A stretch of 44,603 nucleotides of DNA from Desulfobacterales bacterium (GTDB taxonomy: Bacteria; Desulfobacterota; Desulfobacteria; Desulfobacterales; SpSt-501): assembly GCA_030834695.1 (NCBI GenBank), contig JAUQXK010000040.1:1-44603 (forward strand), read 5' to 3'. Made by a program: the position numbers and the translations under genes. Positions 7,097 through 16,162 of the stretch are shown piece after piece. Below the pieces are notes generated by a model. That model had not been told where the DNA came from. It did not search any database and saw only the letters and a list, made by a program, of their open reading frames with translations. Every line of letters begins with the position of its first letter. Position 1 is the stretch's first letter.

Positions 7097-9412
7097 GTGA
7101 AGAAAAAGGGGTGGCATCCAATCCATTTTGTGTTGACGGCCGTGGCGGCCGTCATGGTGTCGGCATCAATCGCCGCCGCCGCCCTCCTGCCGGAGCCGCT
7201 CGCTGCCATCCCCGCGACCGTCGAAGATGCCATCCGTGCGGGTGAAACGCCCGGCGCCGTCATTGTCGTCGGGCACCAGGGTCAAGTGGCTCTGCGCCAG
7301 GCTTTCGGCCATCGCCGCCTCGCGCCTCCCCAGCCCATGACGCCGGAAGCCGTCTTCGACGTTGCGTCTCTAACCAAGGTCCTCGCCACCACCCCGGCCG
7401 TCCTGCAGCTCGTGGAGCAGGGCCGGCTGCAATTGGACGCTCCGGTGAATCGCTACTGGCCGCCCTTCAAGGGTCACGGCAAGGACCGCATCACCGTCCG
7501 CCAGCTGCTGACGCATTACTCCGGCCTCAGGCCCGGCTTGCTGCCCAAGCCGGCGTGGTCGGGGTACGACGCCGCTTTGAAACAAATCGCCGCGGACACT
7601 CCTCCGCATCCGCCGGACGCGCGCTTCACTTACAGCGATCTCAATTTCATCATCCTGGGCGAGCTCATCCGGCGCGTGGGAGGACTGCCTATTGAGGATT
7701 ACTGTCGGCAGCACATTTTCGATCCGCTCGGAATGAACGACACGGGGTTCAAGCCGCCGCGTTCTCTATACCAGCGCCTGGCGCCCACCATGGAGGGCAG
7801 CCAGGGCGTGGTGCACGATCCAAATACCCGACGCATGGGCGGCATTTCAGGTGCGGCCGGGCTCTTCGCATCCGCCGACGATCTGGCGCGCTTTGCGCAA
7901 GCCGTCCTGGACGGAGGACGCCATTCTGGCGGCAAGATTCTGACCCCGGATACGGTCAAGGTCATGGTCCAGGCCAACTCTCCCGCCGGAAAATTACCCT
8001 CCAGGGGCCTGGGCTGGGCCATCAGCTCCCCCTCGGGCAACTGGAGCGAGATGCTGCCGGGCGGATCTTTCGGTCATAAAGGGTTCACGGGCACCATGCT
8101 GTGGATCGACCCCGAAACCCAGACCTATCTGATCGTGCTGAGCAACCGGGTGTATCCCGACGGAGAGGCCCGGCCGGAAACCCTGCGTGACAAGGTGTTC
8201 GCGCTGGCGGTCCAGGCCGCCGGCCGGCCGGCACCCCAGTTGCCTCCGGAGACAAACCCAAGATCCGCCCCCGCCCGATCCCAAAACGGGATCATGGCCG
8301 GCGTGGATGTCCTGGCCGCCCGCAAGTTCGCTCCGCTTTCCGGCAAACGGGTCGGCCTGATCACCAATCACACCGGTTTGGACGCCGCCGGAAGGCGGAC
8401 GATCGACCTTCTGGCCGGGGCGCCCGGCGTTAAGCTGCGGGCTGTCTTCAGCCCGGAACACGGCCTTTCGGGTCTGGTGGATGCAAAGATTCCTTCCGGC
8501 CGCGACCCGGCGACGAGCCTGCCGGTGTACAGTCTTTACGGCGAAACCCGGCGGCCGACATCCGACATGCTGAAGGACTTGGACGCCCTGGTCTTCGACG
8601 TGCAGGACGCCGGTGCCCGCTTTTATACTTACATGGCCACGATGGGCTACGCGATGGAGGCGGCTGCCAAAAAGGGGATCGACTTCATCGTGCTGGACCG
8701 ACCCAACCCGGTTACCGCCTCGCGCGTGGAGGGACCGGTCATGGACCCCGGCCTCACATCCTTCACCGGCTATTTCCCGCTGCCGGTCCGCCACGGCATG
8801 ACGCTGGGGGAGCTGGCGCGGATGTTCAACGCCGAGCATAAGATCGGAGTCCGGCTCACCGTGGTCCCGATGCAAGGCTACCGGCGGGACATGTGGTTCG
8901 ACGAGACCGGGATCGCCTGGGTGAACCCTTCGCCCAACCTCCGTTCCCTGACCCAGGCGATTTTCTATTCCGGAGTGGCGCTGGCCGAGGCTTCCAACGT
9001 GAGCGTGGGGCGAGGCACCGAGTCCCCTTTCGAGGTAATCGGCGCGCCGTGGATCGAGGCGGCTGCGCTGGCCGAGTATCTGCAGGGCCGACCCATGCAC
9101 GCAGTGGAATTTGAACCGGCAACCTTCAGGCCGGCCTCCAGCCGCTTCAAAGGCGAAGTCTGCAAGGGCGTGCGCATGATCCTGAAAGACCGGGACCGCT
9201 TGGATGCCGTCGGGCTCGGGATCGAGATCCTCTGCGCCCTCCAGCATCTGTTCCCAGGCCGATTTGAAATCGACAAGGCGCTTCACCTGATCGGCTCGCG
9301 CGCGGCGCTGCAGGGAATCAGGGAAGGCCTGGACCCGGAAGCGATCGCCGCTGCCTGGCAGCCGCAGCTCGACGAGTTCCGCCGGATGCGCGCACGCTAC
9401 CTGCTTTACTAG
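7097..9412 (+). CDS. Fusion of serine beta-lactamase-like hydrolase and DUF1343 (NamZ-type exo-beta-N-acetylmuramidase)
   Basis: This 771-residue exported protein has two enzymes in one chain. After a signal peptide (FVLTAVAAVMVSASIAAA), residues 40-375 form a class C beta-lactamase-like domain with nucleophile motif S91-L-T-K94, Y179-S-D181 and a late GHKG motif. Residues from about 397 form a DUF1343 domain starting GVDVLAARKF, with LITNHTGLD, FSPEHGLSG near 454 and FYTYMATMGYAME. DUF1343 is the family of NamZ (GH171), which releases N-acetylmuramic acid from peptidoglycan fragments. In Bacillus, the namZ neighbour amiE encodes a beta-lactamase-family amidase, so this fusion plausibly does both steps of muropeptide recycling. 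The start is GTG 7097 after AGGGATCAAGG; the overlapping ATG at 7095 runs straight into TGA. Confidence 0.88.
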   Translation: MKKKGWHPIHFVLTAVAAVMVSASIAAAALLPEPLAAIPATVEDAIRAGETPGAVIVVGHQGQVALRQAFGHRRLAPPQPMTPEAVFDVASLTKVLATTPAVLQLVEQGRLQLDAPVNRYWPPFKGHGKDRITVRQLLTHYSGLRPGLLPKPAWSGYDAALKQIAADTPPHPPDARFTYSDLNFIILGELIRRVGGLPIEDYCRQHIFDPLGMNDTGFKPPRSLYQRLAPTMEGSQGVVHDPNTRRMGGISGAAGLFASADDLARFAQAVLDGGRHSGGKILTPDTVKVMVQANSPAGKLPSRGLGWAISSPSGNWSEMLPGGSFGHKGFTGTMLWIDPETQTYLIVLSNRVYPDGEARPETLRDKVFALAVQAAGRPAPQLPPETNPRSAPARSQNGIMAGVDVLAARKFAPLSGKRVGLITNHTGLDAAGRRTIDLLAGAPGVKLRAVFSPEHGLSGLVDAKIPSGRDPATSLPVYSLYGETRRPTSDMLKDLDALVFDVQDAGARFYTYMATMGYAMEAAAKKGIDFIVLDRPNPVTASRVEGPVMDPGLTSFTGYFPLPVRHGMTLGELARMFNAEHKIGVRLTVVPMQGYRRDMWFDETGIAWVNPSPNLRSLTQAIFYSGVALAEASNVSVGRGTESPFEVIGAPWIEAAALAEYLQGRPMHAVEFEPATFRPASSRFKGEVCKGVRMILKDRDRLDAVGLGIEILCALQHLFPGRFEIDKALHLIGSRAALQGIREGLDPEAIAAAWQPQLDEFRRMRARYLLY

Positions 9413-9745
9413 ATGGCACTCCCTCATCTGCCGATTTCAATGCCCCGACCGGTTATGACAGTTCTCGAATTCCCAAAACAGCCGATAGGCGAAGGTGTTT
9501 CGGTCGACCGATGAGCGACACTGGATGGACCGGCAAACAGCGCATGAATGACCTCTCTTGTTTAAGACGCCAAAGCGCTTATGTTCGAGAGGCGGCAACG
9601 TTTAGCCAGCTCCCTGCCATCGGGGCACGCATGGCCCATCTGCTTTAGGAGCGAGGCGGACGCATTCACGCCGCAATTGAAAAACAACCGGCGGCCGGGC
9701 ACGGAACTGCATCTCCCGGTCCTGCCGGCTTCGGAGGTTTCAATC
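9413..9745. other. Intergenic gap without a supported gene
   Basis: These 333 bases separate the NamZ fusion from the aldehyde dehydrogenase. The dehydrogenase frame stays open back to 9581, but the 55 extra residues do not resemble the family and are followed by a proper ribosome-binding site (GGAGG, 9733-9737). The promoter of the dehydrogenase is presumably here, but no clear -35/-10 pair or operator could be picked out. Confidence 0.5.
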
Positions 9746-11239
9746 ATGAACGCTTTCTACGGCCGCGAACACGCGGAGGTTCCGGAATTCATTTTGGACA
9801 AGAATCTTTTCCGCTCGCGCTGCTACATCGGCGGCGAATGGGCGGCGGCGCGCGAGGGGGGTGCGATTCCCGTCTTCAACCCGTCCACCGGCAAGTGCAT
9901 CGGCAGCGTCCCGAAACTGAGCCAGGAGGAGGTCCGGCAGGCCATCGAAGAGGCCCACGCCGCATTCCCGTCCTGGCGCGCCCGGACGGCCAAGGAGCGA
10001 GCGGCGGCATTGCGCCGCTGGCACGATCTGATGATGGCCGCCCAGGAGGATCTGGCGCGGTTGATGACCGCCGAGCAGGGCAAGCCGCTGGCGGAGGCAC
10101 GCGGGGAAATTGCATACGCGGCATCCTTCGTGGAGTGGTTTGCCGAAGAGGCCAAGCGGGTATACGGCGACGTCATTCCGGCGCCCCAGGCCGACAAACG
10201 CATTCTGGTGCTGAAGGAACCGGTCGGGGTCTGCGCGGCGATCACGCCCTGGAATTTTCCGGCGGCCATGATCACCCGCAAGACGGCCCCGGCCCTGGCC
10301 GCCGGCTGCACGGTGGTGCTCAAACCCGCCTCAGCAACCCCGTTCTCGGCGCTGGCGCTGGCCGAACTGGCCGACCGTGCCGGGATCCCGCGCGGGGTCT
10401 TCAACGTGGTGACCGGAGACGCTGCGGCGATCGGCGCCGAGCTCGCCGCCAATCCGCTGGTGCGCAAGCTGACTTTCACCGGCTCCACCGAAACCGGCAA
10501 AAACCTGATGCGGCAGTGCGCCGGGACCGTGAAGAAGCTTTCGCTCGAGCTCGGCGGCCACGCGCCCTTCATCGTCTTCGATGACGCCGACCTGGAGGCC
10601 GCCGCCGACGGCGCGCTGCAGTCCAAGTACCGCAACGCCGGGCAGACCTGCGTCTGCGCCAACCGGATTCTGGTGCAGGAAAACGTCTATGAGGATTTTG
10701 CCGCCAAACTGACCGAGCGCGTCCGCTCGCTGCGGCTGGGAGACGGAATGGAGCCCGGGGTGACGACGGGTCCTCTCATCAGCCCCGAGGCGCTCGCCAA
10801 GGTCGAAGACCATGTCGCCGACGCAGTGAGCCGGGGCGCGCACATTCTGATCGGCGGAAAGCGCCCTGCGCGCGGGGGGCTGTTTTACGAGCCCACCGTC
10901 CTGGCCGACGTCGACCCCGCCATGAAAATCACCCGGGAGGAAACCTTCGGCCCGGTTGCGCCGCTTTACCGCTTCAGCGACGACCGCGAGGCGGTCGCCA
11001 TGGCGAACGACACCCCCTACGGTCTGGCCGCCTATTTCTACTCCCGTGACGTCGGCCGGATTTTCCGCGCCGCCGAAGCCCTGGAATACGGCATTATCGG
11101 CATCAACACCGGCATCATCTCGACCGAAGTCGCGCCCTTCGGCGGGATGAAAGAATCCGGCATAGGACGGGAAGGCGGGAAATACGGGATCGAGGAGTTT
11201 CTCGAGATCAAATACCTCTACCTGGGCGGGCTGCTGTAA
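9746..11239 (+). CDS. gabD: NAD(P)-dependent succinate-semialdehyde dehydrogenase type aldehyde dehydrogenase
   Basis: This 497-residue cytoplasmic dehydrogenase oxidises an aldehyde to the acid, most likely succinate semialdehyde to succinate. Family features are the N-terminal YIGGEW, AITPWNFPAAMITRK with its cofactor-binding surroundings, FTGSTETGK, the general-base glutamate in LELGGHAPF (near 268), the nucleophile in GQTCVCANR (near 302) and ETFGPVAPLYRF. The CVCANR wording and the closing GGMKESGIGREGGKYGI are characteristic of the GabD branch. ATG 9746 is chosen because GGAGG lies 8 bases upstream and the protein then has normal family length. No gabT or other GABA-pathway gene is adjacent, so the physiological aldehyde is uncertain. 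It ends at a bidirectional terminator. Confidence 0.9.
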   Translation: MNAFYGREHAEVPEFILDKNLFRSRCYIGGEWAAAREGGAIPVFNPSTGKCIGSVPKLSQEEVRQAIEEAHAAFPSWRARTAKERAAALRRWHDLMMAAQEDLARLMTAEQGKPLAEARGEIAYAASFVEWFAEEAKRVYGDVIPAPQADKRILVLKEPVGVCAAITPWNFPAAMITRKTAPALAAGCTVVLKPASATPFSALALAELADRAGIPRGVFNVVTGDAAAIGAELAANPLVRKLTFTGSTETGKNLMRQCAGTVKKLSLELGGHAPFIVFDDADLEAAADGALQSKYRNAGQTCVCANRILVQENVYEDFAAKLTERVRSLRLGDGMEPGVTTGPLISPEALAKVEDHVADAVSRGAHILIGGKRPARGGLFYEPTVLADVDPAMKITREETFGPVAPLYRFSDDREAVAMANDTPYGLAAYFYSRDVGRIFRAAEALEYGIIGINTGIISTEVAPFGGMKESGIGREGGKYGIEEFLEIKYLYLGGLL

Positions 11240-11264
11240 CTGTTGCTCCGCGGAAATCGATTCT

Positions 11265-11310
11265 AAAATCCCCCCAACCTTCTTTGCCACAGAGGGGTCG
11301 GGGGGATTTT
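11265..11310. terminator. Bidirectional rho-independent terminator
   Basis: AAAATCCCCCC (11265-11275) pairs with GGGGGGATTTT (11300-11310), giving an A-tract on one side and a T-tract on the other. It sits between the convergent aldehyde dehydrogenase (ends 11239) and dienelactone hydrolase (ends 11329), so it can terminate both transcripts. Confidence 0.88.
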
Positions 11311-11328
11311 ATTCCATCTGCGGAGCCG

Positions 11329-12210
11329 TCAGGCTTTCAGATACTCGTTGAACCACGCCAGGCAGCGCGCCCAGGCATCCTTGGCCGCGTTTTCGCGGTA
11401 GCTGGGCCGGTAGTCCGCGTGGAAGGCATGCGGCGCATCCGGGTAGATCACGAACTCGGCGGTCTTGCCGGCCGCCCTGAGTGCGGACTCCATTTCCTTG
11501 GCGTCGGCCACCGGGATACCCTGGTCGGCCTCGCCGTAAAGCCCGAGGACGGGCGCCTGGATCCGCGCCGCCACATCCAGCGGCCCGACCGTGCGGATCT
11601 CCGCCGTCTTCGCGGGCTTGATCGGGCCGTACCAGGCCACGGCGGCTTTCACGTCGGCGCTCCGTGCGGCGAAGAGCAGGGTGTAAAGTCCGCCGCGGCA
11701 GAATCCCGTCACACCGATGCGGTCGGCCCGCGCGTCCGGAAGTTTTTTCGCGTAGGCGACGATGGCGTCGAGATCGGCCATGGCCTGGGCGTCCGGGACG
11801 GCATTGACCACTTTGAGCAGAGCCTGCTGATCCGGCAAGTTCAGCACACCGCCGGTGCGGGCGTAGGGCTCGAAGGTGATGGCGAGGAATCCGCGCCGGG
11901 CGAAGCGGCGCACCACGTCCTTGATGTACTCGTGCATCCCCCAGATTTCAGGAATGACGACCACCACTGGATATTTCCCGGCCCCGGCCGGCTGCGCTTG
12001 GAAGATCGGCAGCCGGAAGCCGCCGGAGTCCACTTGACCGTCGGCGACTTTCAGGCCGTCCGTAGGCGTCTTGATGATTTCACCCGCCACCGCCTTCGAG
12101 GCGATCGCAAACCCCGCGACGGCCACCCCGGCCGCGGACATCTGCGCCAGAAACTGGCGCCGGGACATGCCTGCGTAGGCATTGGCAATCCAGTCTTTCT
12201 CCAGGTCCAT
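11329..12210 (-). CDS. Tat-exported dienelactone hydrolase family protein
   Basis: This 293-residue alpha/beta hydrolase hydrolyses cyclic or aryl esters in the model family. A twin-arginine signal is visible near residue 15: SRRQFLAQMSAAGVAVAGFA, then SKAVAGE. The mature part shows VVVIPEIWGMHEYIKD and the cysteine nucleophile motif GFCRGG where serine hydrolases have GxSxG. The acid lies near LYGEADQGIP and the histidine in DAPHAFHADYRPSY, giving the Cys-Asp-His triad of dienelactone hydrolases. ATG 12210 is preceded by GGAGGTGCGC; an upstream in-frame extension to 12294 lacks such support. It is a stand-alone gene with no chlorocatechol pathway partners, so the natural substrate is unknown. 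Confidence 0.88.
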   Translation of the reverse strand: MDLEKDWIANAYAGMSRRQFLAQMSAAGVAVAGFAIASKAVAGEIIKTPTDGLKVADGQVDSGGFRLPIFQAQPAGAGKYPVVVVIPEIWGMHEYIKDVVRRFARRGFLAITFEPYARTGGVLNLPDQQALLKVVNAVPDAQAMADLDAIVAYAKKLPDARADRIGVTGFCRGGLYTLLFAARSADVKAAVAWYGPIKPAKTAEIRTVGPLDVAARIQAPVLGLYGEADQGIPVADAKEMESALRAAGKTAEFVIYPDAPHAFHADYRPSYRENAAKDAWARCLAWFNEYLKA

Positions 12211-12550
12211 GCGCACCTCCTTTGTTCGTTCAGTTGATAGGGTATTGATCTTGCGGTACTTAGGGAGCATACTAATTGATAGGGTTGGCATCAATATCCG
12301 ATTTCAATCTTCTTTTCAGTCGGCTGAAAAAGGCCTCTCGGCGCATAGAGGCCTTTCCGGGCACGCCCGGTTGACTCGCCTCCGTCAGGATGCTGCGCTC
12401 TCGCTCCCTTTCCCGTTGCCTTCGCATGCGCCGATGATTAGCCTGGCTGTATCCACTCTGCTTGCATAAGCAAGTACCAAAAGCTGCTGCACCAAGGACC
12501 AATCACGGCCGCAAGCACCGAACCGCTTCGCCACAGGGAGGTAATCACCC
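12211..12550. promoter_or_regulatory. Divergent intergenic region upstream of the hydrolase and prkA
   Basis: These 340 bases lie between two divergent starts and must hold promoters for both. TTGATAGGGT occurs twice, about 42 bases apart (near 12234 and 12276), on the hydrolase side, and could be an operator repeat. A perfect hairpin (12329-12356) lies in the middle. The prkA ribosome-binding site is AGGGAGG about 8 bases before its ATG. No consensus sigma-70 or sigma-54 promoter could be named with confidence, and the short Arg/Glu-rich open frame on the minus strand here is not convincing. Confidence 0.4.
12329..12356 (-). terminator. Perfect 10-bp hairpin, terminator-like on the minus strand
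   Basis: AAAGGCCTCT (12329-12338) pairs perfectly with AGAGGCCTTT (12347-12356) across an 8-base loop. Read on the minus strand it ends CCTTTTTCAG, a short T-run. There is no obvious gene for it to terminate, so it could protect the hydrolase from antisense read-through, or act as an attenuator or protein-binding palindrome. Confidence 0.45.
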
Positions 12551-14608
12551 ATGGCCACCAGCATTCATTCGCTGATCCAGCATATCAAAGCGGTCAAAAA
12601 GGGACAACGCCGCTTTGAAAACGCCTTCAAGGGAGTCTCGCGGATGATCTTCGAGGGCGGGATCGAAAAGACCACGGTGAACGGGAAGACGACTTACGAT
12701 TTCAAGGTGTTCCGCAGCGGGTCCAAGCATGTCATCGGCATGTACGATGAAATCAACAGCTTCGTGTCCTACGTGAAAGACGCCGCCGAAGGCGGGTCCT
12801 CGAAGGAGATGGCGTTTGTTTTGGTCGGAGAGCCGGGAAACGGAAAAACCTTCTTCGTGGATTTCCTGGCCGGCCGGTATCGCAGCTTTCTCTCGCACGA
12901 CGAAAACCGGAAATACACGTTCAAATTTCAAAACCTCGACCGCCTGGGCACCTACGGCAAAATCAGTTCGGTCGAATCGCAGACCTATGAAGACCCCATG
13001 ATCCTGGCCATGAACCTGTTCGATTTCACCGACGACAACAAGACCTTCCTGTCGAAAGAAATCGGCTTTTCCGACGATGAGATCGAAGTCCTTTACAACG
13101 ACTACCGGCCCTTGGGGGCCTGCAGCGGCTACATCTGGAACGATATCCGCTCCCACTGCAGCGCCGAACTGGACCCGATGCTGGCGTTCGTGCAGGTCAT
13201 CCCCGTACCGCTCACCGAAAGCCTGGGAACCGTTACCGGAAAATACCCGGCGAAGGACAAGATCACGTCGTCCGCCGTGGACCTGCTGGGCGAAGAGTCC
13301 ATTCAGAGGCTGCTGCATATCTCGGATACGAACAACCCTTATCGATTCGATCTGCGGCGCGGCGCGCTGGCCCGGGTGGCCGGCGGCGGAATCCATTTCA
13401 GCGATGAGATCTTCAAGAACAAGAAGGATCTGGTCCAGGTTTACCTGGGCGTCATCCAGAACCGCAGCATCGAAATCGACGGCTACAAATGGCCGATCGA
13501 CACCTTGATCGTGGCGACCAGCAACAACATGGAGTTTCATCGGTTCCTGTCGGAGCGCGAAGAAGCGCCCATCGTGGACCGCTGCCGGCTGTGCTACGTC
13601 TCGCACAACACCAACTATAAGCTCCAAAAGGACCTGACCGGCTATACCATCGGCAGCGAGACCCGCACGACCCTTACCAAGGAGCGCCTGCACCAGGACC
13701 CGAACCTCAATTACGCGGCATCGGTGGGAGCGGTCCTCAGCCGGCTGCCGCGCTCGGAAAAGCTGACACCGGTTGAAACCATGAAACTCGCCGCCGGGGA
13801 GGTGGCCGGCGAAAAGAGCATTAAGACCCTCGCGGAAGTCATCGACACCCTCAATCAGGACCCGGAGATCATCAACCGCTTCGGTCAGAAAGGCCTCGGC
13901 CAGCGCAACCTCGGCCGCGCCATTCAGCTGCTGATCGAAAGCTCCGAGACCAACGAGGGTCAGTGCATGTTTGCCTGCGACGTGTTCAAGGCCCTGGATC
14001 GCATCGTTCTGGACTACGTCACCGAGGCCAACGACCGCGCCAAATACCTGGAAGACATCAAGACCGCCCGAGGCCTCTACCGCGAACGGATCATGACCGA
14101 GATGTTCAACGCCTACATGGATGAACCCATGGCCATCCGCAAGGATGTCATGAACTATGTCAACATGATCATCGGCATCGACGCCGAAAACCTGGGGCCG
14201 GACAAGATGTGGAAATACAAGGACCCCCAGACCGGCGACCTCCGGGCGCTCAAGATCGACGAACGCTACGTCAACAGCGTCGAAGAGCGTCTCGGCTTGA
14301 AAACCGAAGAACAGCGGGAATCCTTCCGGACCTCGATCCGCAAGATTTACGGCCAGAAGATCTCCATCGACCCCAACTACGACTTCATGGACAACCTGGA
14401 GCTGGTCAAAGCCGTCACCGACGTCCGCTTGAAATCCGATATTGCCGGCGCCGGCAGCCTGATCGGCGCGCTGGCCAACCGCACCAACGAAGAGAACCAG
14501 AAACTCTACGACCGCATGATCGACACCATGCTGAACAAACTCGGGTACTGCCGCACCTGCGCCCAGAAGACCATCGAGTACTTCTGCACCCAGGAGGACG
14601 AGAAGTGA
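12551..14608 (+). CDS. prkA: Serine protein kinase / AAA+ protein PrkA (YeaG)
   Basis: This 685-residue cytoplasmic protein of the PrkA family combines an AAA+ ATPase core with a C-terminal PrkA domain. Members are reported as stress- and sporulation-associated serine kinases or AAA+ proteases. Walker A GEPGNGKT is at residues 93-100; Walker B-like GGGIHFSDEIFKNKKD and sensor ATSNNMEFHRF follow. The C-terminal half, from about 440, contains LDRIVLDYV and IYGQKISIDPNYDFMDN. It opens the set prkA-yeaH-spoVR, the gene combination conserved in enterics and many other bacteria. The ribosome-binding site AGGGAGG precedes the ATG. Length is close to the family norm of about 640-690. Confidence 0.95.
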   Translation: MATSIHSLIQHIKAVKKGQRRFENAFKGVSRMIFEGGIEKTTVNGKTTYDFKVFRSGSKHVIGMYDEINSFVSYVKDAAEGGSSKEMAFVLVGEPGNGKTFFVDFLAGRYRSFLSHDENRKYTFKFQNLDRLGTYGKISSVESQTYEDPMILAMNLFDFTDDNKTFLSKEIGFSDDEIEVLYNDYRPLGACSGYIWNDIRSHCSAELDPMLAFVQVIPVPLTESLGTVTGKYPAKDKITSSAVDLLGEESIQRLLHISDTNNPYRFDLRRGALARVAGGGIHFSDEIFKNKKDLVQVYLGVIQNRSIEIDGYKWPIDTLIVATSNNMEFHRFLSEREEAPIVDRCRLCYVSHNTNYKLQKDLTGYTIGSETRTTLTKERLHQDPNLNYAASVGAVLSRLPRSEKLTPVETMKLAAGEVAGEKSIKTLAEVIDTLNQDPEIINRFGQKGLGQRNLGRAIQLLIESSETNEGQCMFACDVFKALDRIVLDYVTEANDRAKYLEDIKTARGLYRERIMTEMFNAYMDEPMAIRKDVMNYVNMIIGIDAENLGPDKMWKYKDPQTGDLRALKIDERYVNSVEERLGLKTEEQRESFRTSIRKIYGQKISIDPNYDFMDNLELVKAVTDVRLKSDIAGAGSLIGALANRTNEENQKLYDRMIDTMLNKLGYCRTCAQKTIEYFCTQEDEK

Positions 14609-14661
14609 CGGTTTCAATGGAATTGGGAACATATGAAACGTTTTATAGCAGTTGTTGCCGT

Positions 14662-14753
14662 GTCATTCCGGCGGAAACCGGAATCCAGTTGTTTTCTGGA
14701 TGCCGGATCAAGTCCGGCATGACGGACCTATTGGGGGGGCGGCATCTTGCCGC
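14662..14753. repeat. Palindromic repeat cluster between prkA and yeaH
   Basis: A 62-bp mirror unit, 14662-14723, starts GTCATTCCGG and ends CCGGCATGAC. Its hairpins are ATTCCGG/CCGGAAT and ATGCCGG/CCGGCAT, with CCAG/CTGG in the centre. A few bases later GCGGCA/TGCCGC (14739-14744 with 14748-14753) repeats the first half of the 6966-7018 palindrome. The cluster fills the 168-base gap after prkA and ends 24 bases before the yeaH start, so it could change the ratio of PrkA to the downstream products. Confidence 0.72.
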
Positions 14754-14776
14754 GATCATCGCGGGGCGCATTCGCC

Positions 14777-16162
14777 ATGCCTATTCTCGAAGATGAAAAG
14801 CCATATGCGCGTTGGAAGGCAGCGGGGTTGAGCCCTGCCCAAGAAGTAAACATCCGGCGCGAGCTGGCAGCCGGCGGTTCGCACGATCTTCCCGAGCCGC
14901 TGGCGGCGGCGGGCAACTCCGCAGGAGCCCAGGGGCGCGATCTTTACAGCTATCACGACCTGGATGTCCTGCAGCACCTGACGGCCATGCAGGGCTCGGC
15001 CAGCGCCAGTATCCGCTCCATCGACGAGCTGCTGGAGCGCGACCGCCGGCGGGAGCAGGACGGCTTTCCCCGCAAGATCAACGTCGGCCGGCTGATCAAG
15101 CCCGGCAAGCGGGGCAAGGAAAAGGTGGTGATCGTGCCCACCACGGTGGAGGAAAAACTCCTGCACGACACCTCCTTCCGCGGCGAGGAGGAACCCTCTC
15201 AGGGAGGCTCCGGCGAGGGCGAGGCAGGCGAGGTGATCGGTGAGCAGCCCGTGCACGAGGAACAGCAGCCGGGCGGCACCGGCCCCGGTCAGGGCGAAGG
15301 CGGGTCCCATGAAATGGAGTCCAACGCCTATGACCTCGGCCGCATCCTGACCGAAAAGTTCAAGCTTCCCAACCTGAAAGACAAGGGCAAGAGGCGCTCG
15401 CTGACCCGCTACACGTATGATCTGACGGACCGCCACCGCGGGTTCGGCCAACTGCTCGACAAAAAGGCCACCTTGCGAAAGATACTGGAGACCAATCTGC
15501 ACCTGGGCAACATCCCGGACGTCGGCCGTATCGACCCGAGCCGGTTCCTGGTCGCACCCGATGACAAGGTCTATCGCGTGCTGTCGCCGGAGAAGGATTA
15601 CGAGTCTCAGGCGCTGGTTTTCTTTCTGCGGGATTATTCGGGCTCCATGGAGGGGCCGTCCACCGTGCTGGTGGTATCCCAGCACGTCATGATCTACAGC
15701 TGGCTGGTCTACCAGTACGCGATGCAGGTTGAAACCCGTTTCATCCTGCACGACACCGAGGCTAAGGAAGTTCCCGATTTTTACACCTATTACAACTCCA
15801 AGGTCGCCGGCGGCACCCAGGTGTCTTCCGCCTACCAGCTGGTGAACGACATCGTCGAGCGTGAGAACCTGACACGCGATTACAACATTTACATTTTTCA
15901 CGGCACGGACGGGGATGACTGGGATCACGAAGGCTCCCAGAGCATCCCGCAGCTCAAGAAGATGCTGAGCTACTCCAATCGCGTGGGGATCACCATCGCC
16001 CAGCATGCGCATGAGGAAGGACAACGCACCGAAGTTGAGAAATACATCCGTCGCTCCGGCCTGTTGGAAGACCGGCCGAAGCTTTTGCGCATGGACGTCC
16101 TGCGCGAGGACTCCGACGAGCCGCGACTGATCGAAGGCATTAAAACCCTGATCGCCGAATGA
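14777..16162 (+). CDS. yeaH: DUF444 / YeaH family protein with von Willebrand-type metal site
   Basis: This 461-residue cytoplasmic protein is the conserved genetic partner of PrkA. The N-terminal half is charged and linker-like, with an acidic Gly/Glu/Gln-rich stretch around residues 135-180. The C-terminal half is a VWA-like domain whose MIDAS motif reads RDYSGSMEG near residue 290, followed by VAGGTQVSSAYQL and FHGTDGDDWD. The frame is open to 14747, but ATG 14777 fits the family N-terminus (MPILEDEKPYARW). Its ribosome-binding site is poor and a palindrome lies directly upstream. The biochemical role of YeaH is not established; a substrate-adaptor function for the AAA+ partner is plausible from the VWA fold but inferred. 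Confidence 0.9.
   Translation: MPILEDEKPYARWKAAGLSPAQEVNIRRELAAGGSHDLPEPLAAAGNSAGAQGRDLYSYHDLDVLQHLTAMQGSASASIRSIDELLERDRRREQDGFPRKINVGRLIKPGKRGKEKVVIVPTTVEEKLLHDTSFRGEEEPSQGGSGEGEAGEVIGEQPVHEEQQPGGTGPGQGEGGSHEMESNAYDLGRILTEKFKLPNLKDKGKRRSLTRYTYDLTDRHRGFGQLLDKKATLRKILETNLHLGNIPDVGRIDPSRFLVAPDDKVYRVLSPEKDYESQALVFFLRDYSGSMEGPSTVLVVSQHVMIYSWLVYQYAMQVETRFILHDTEAKEVPDFYTYYNSKVAGGTQVSSAYQLVNDIVERENLTRDYNIYIFHGTDGDDWDHEGSQSIPQLKKMLSYSNRVGITIAQHAHEEGQRTEVEKYIRRSGLLEDRPKLLRMDVLREDSDEPRLIEGIKTLIAE

Noticed and set aside
7994-9427. A 477-codon antisense frame opposite the NamZ domain
   Set aside because: Shadow of the plus-strand gene, which has intact catalytic motifs across the same bases.
12272-12502. 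A 76-codon minus-strand frame with an RERERER run upstream of prkA
   Set aside because: Low-complexity product, spans a perfect hairpin and lies in the divergent promoter region.
12545-14632. A 695-codon open frame antisense to prkA
   Set aside because: It mirrors the whole prkA gene, is His/Val/Gln-rich in the way of GC-rich antisense frames, and prkA has clear domains and a ribosome-binding site.
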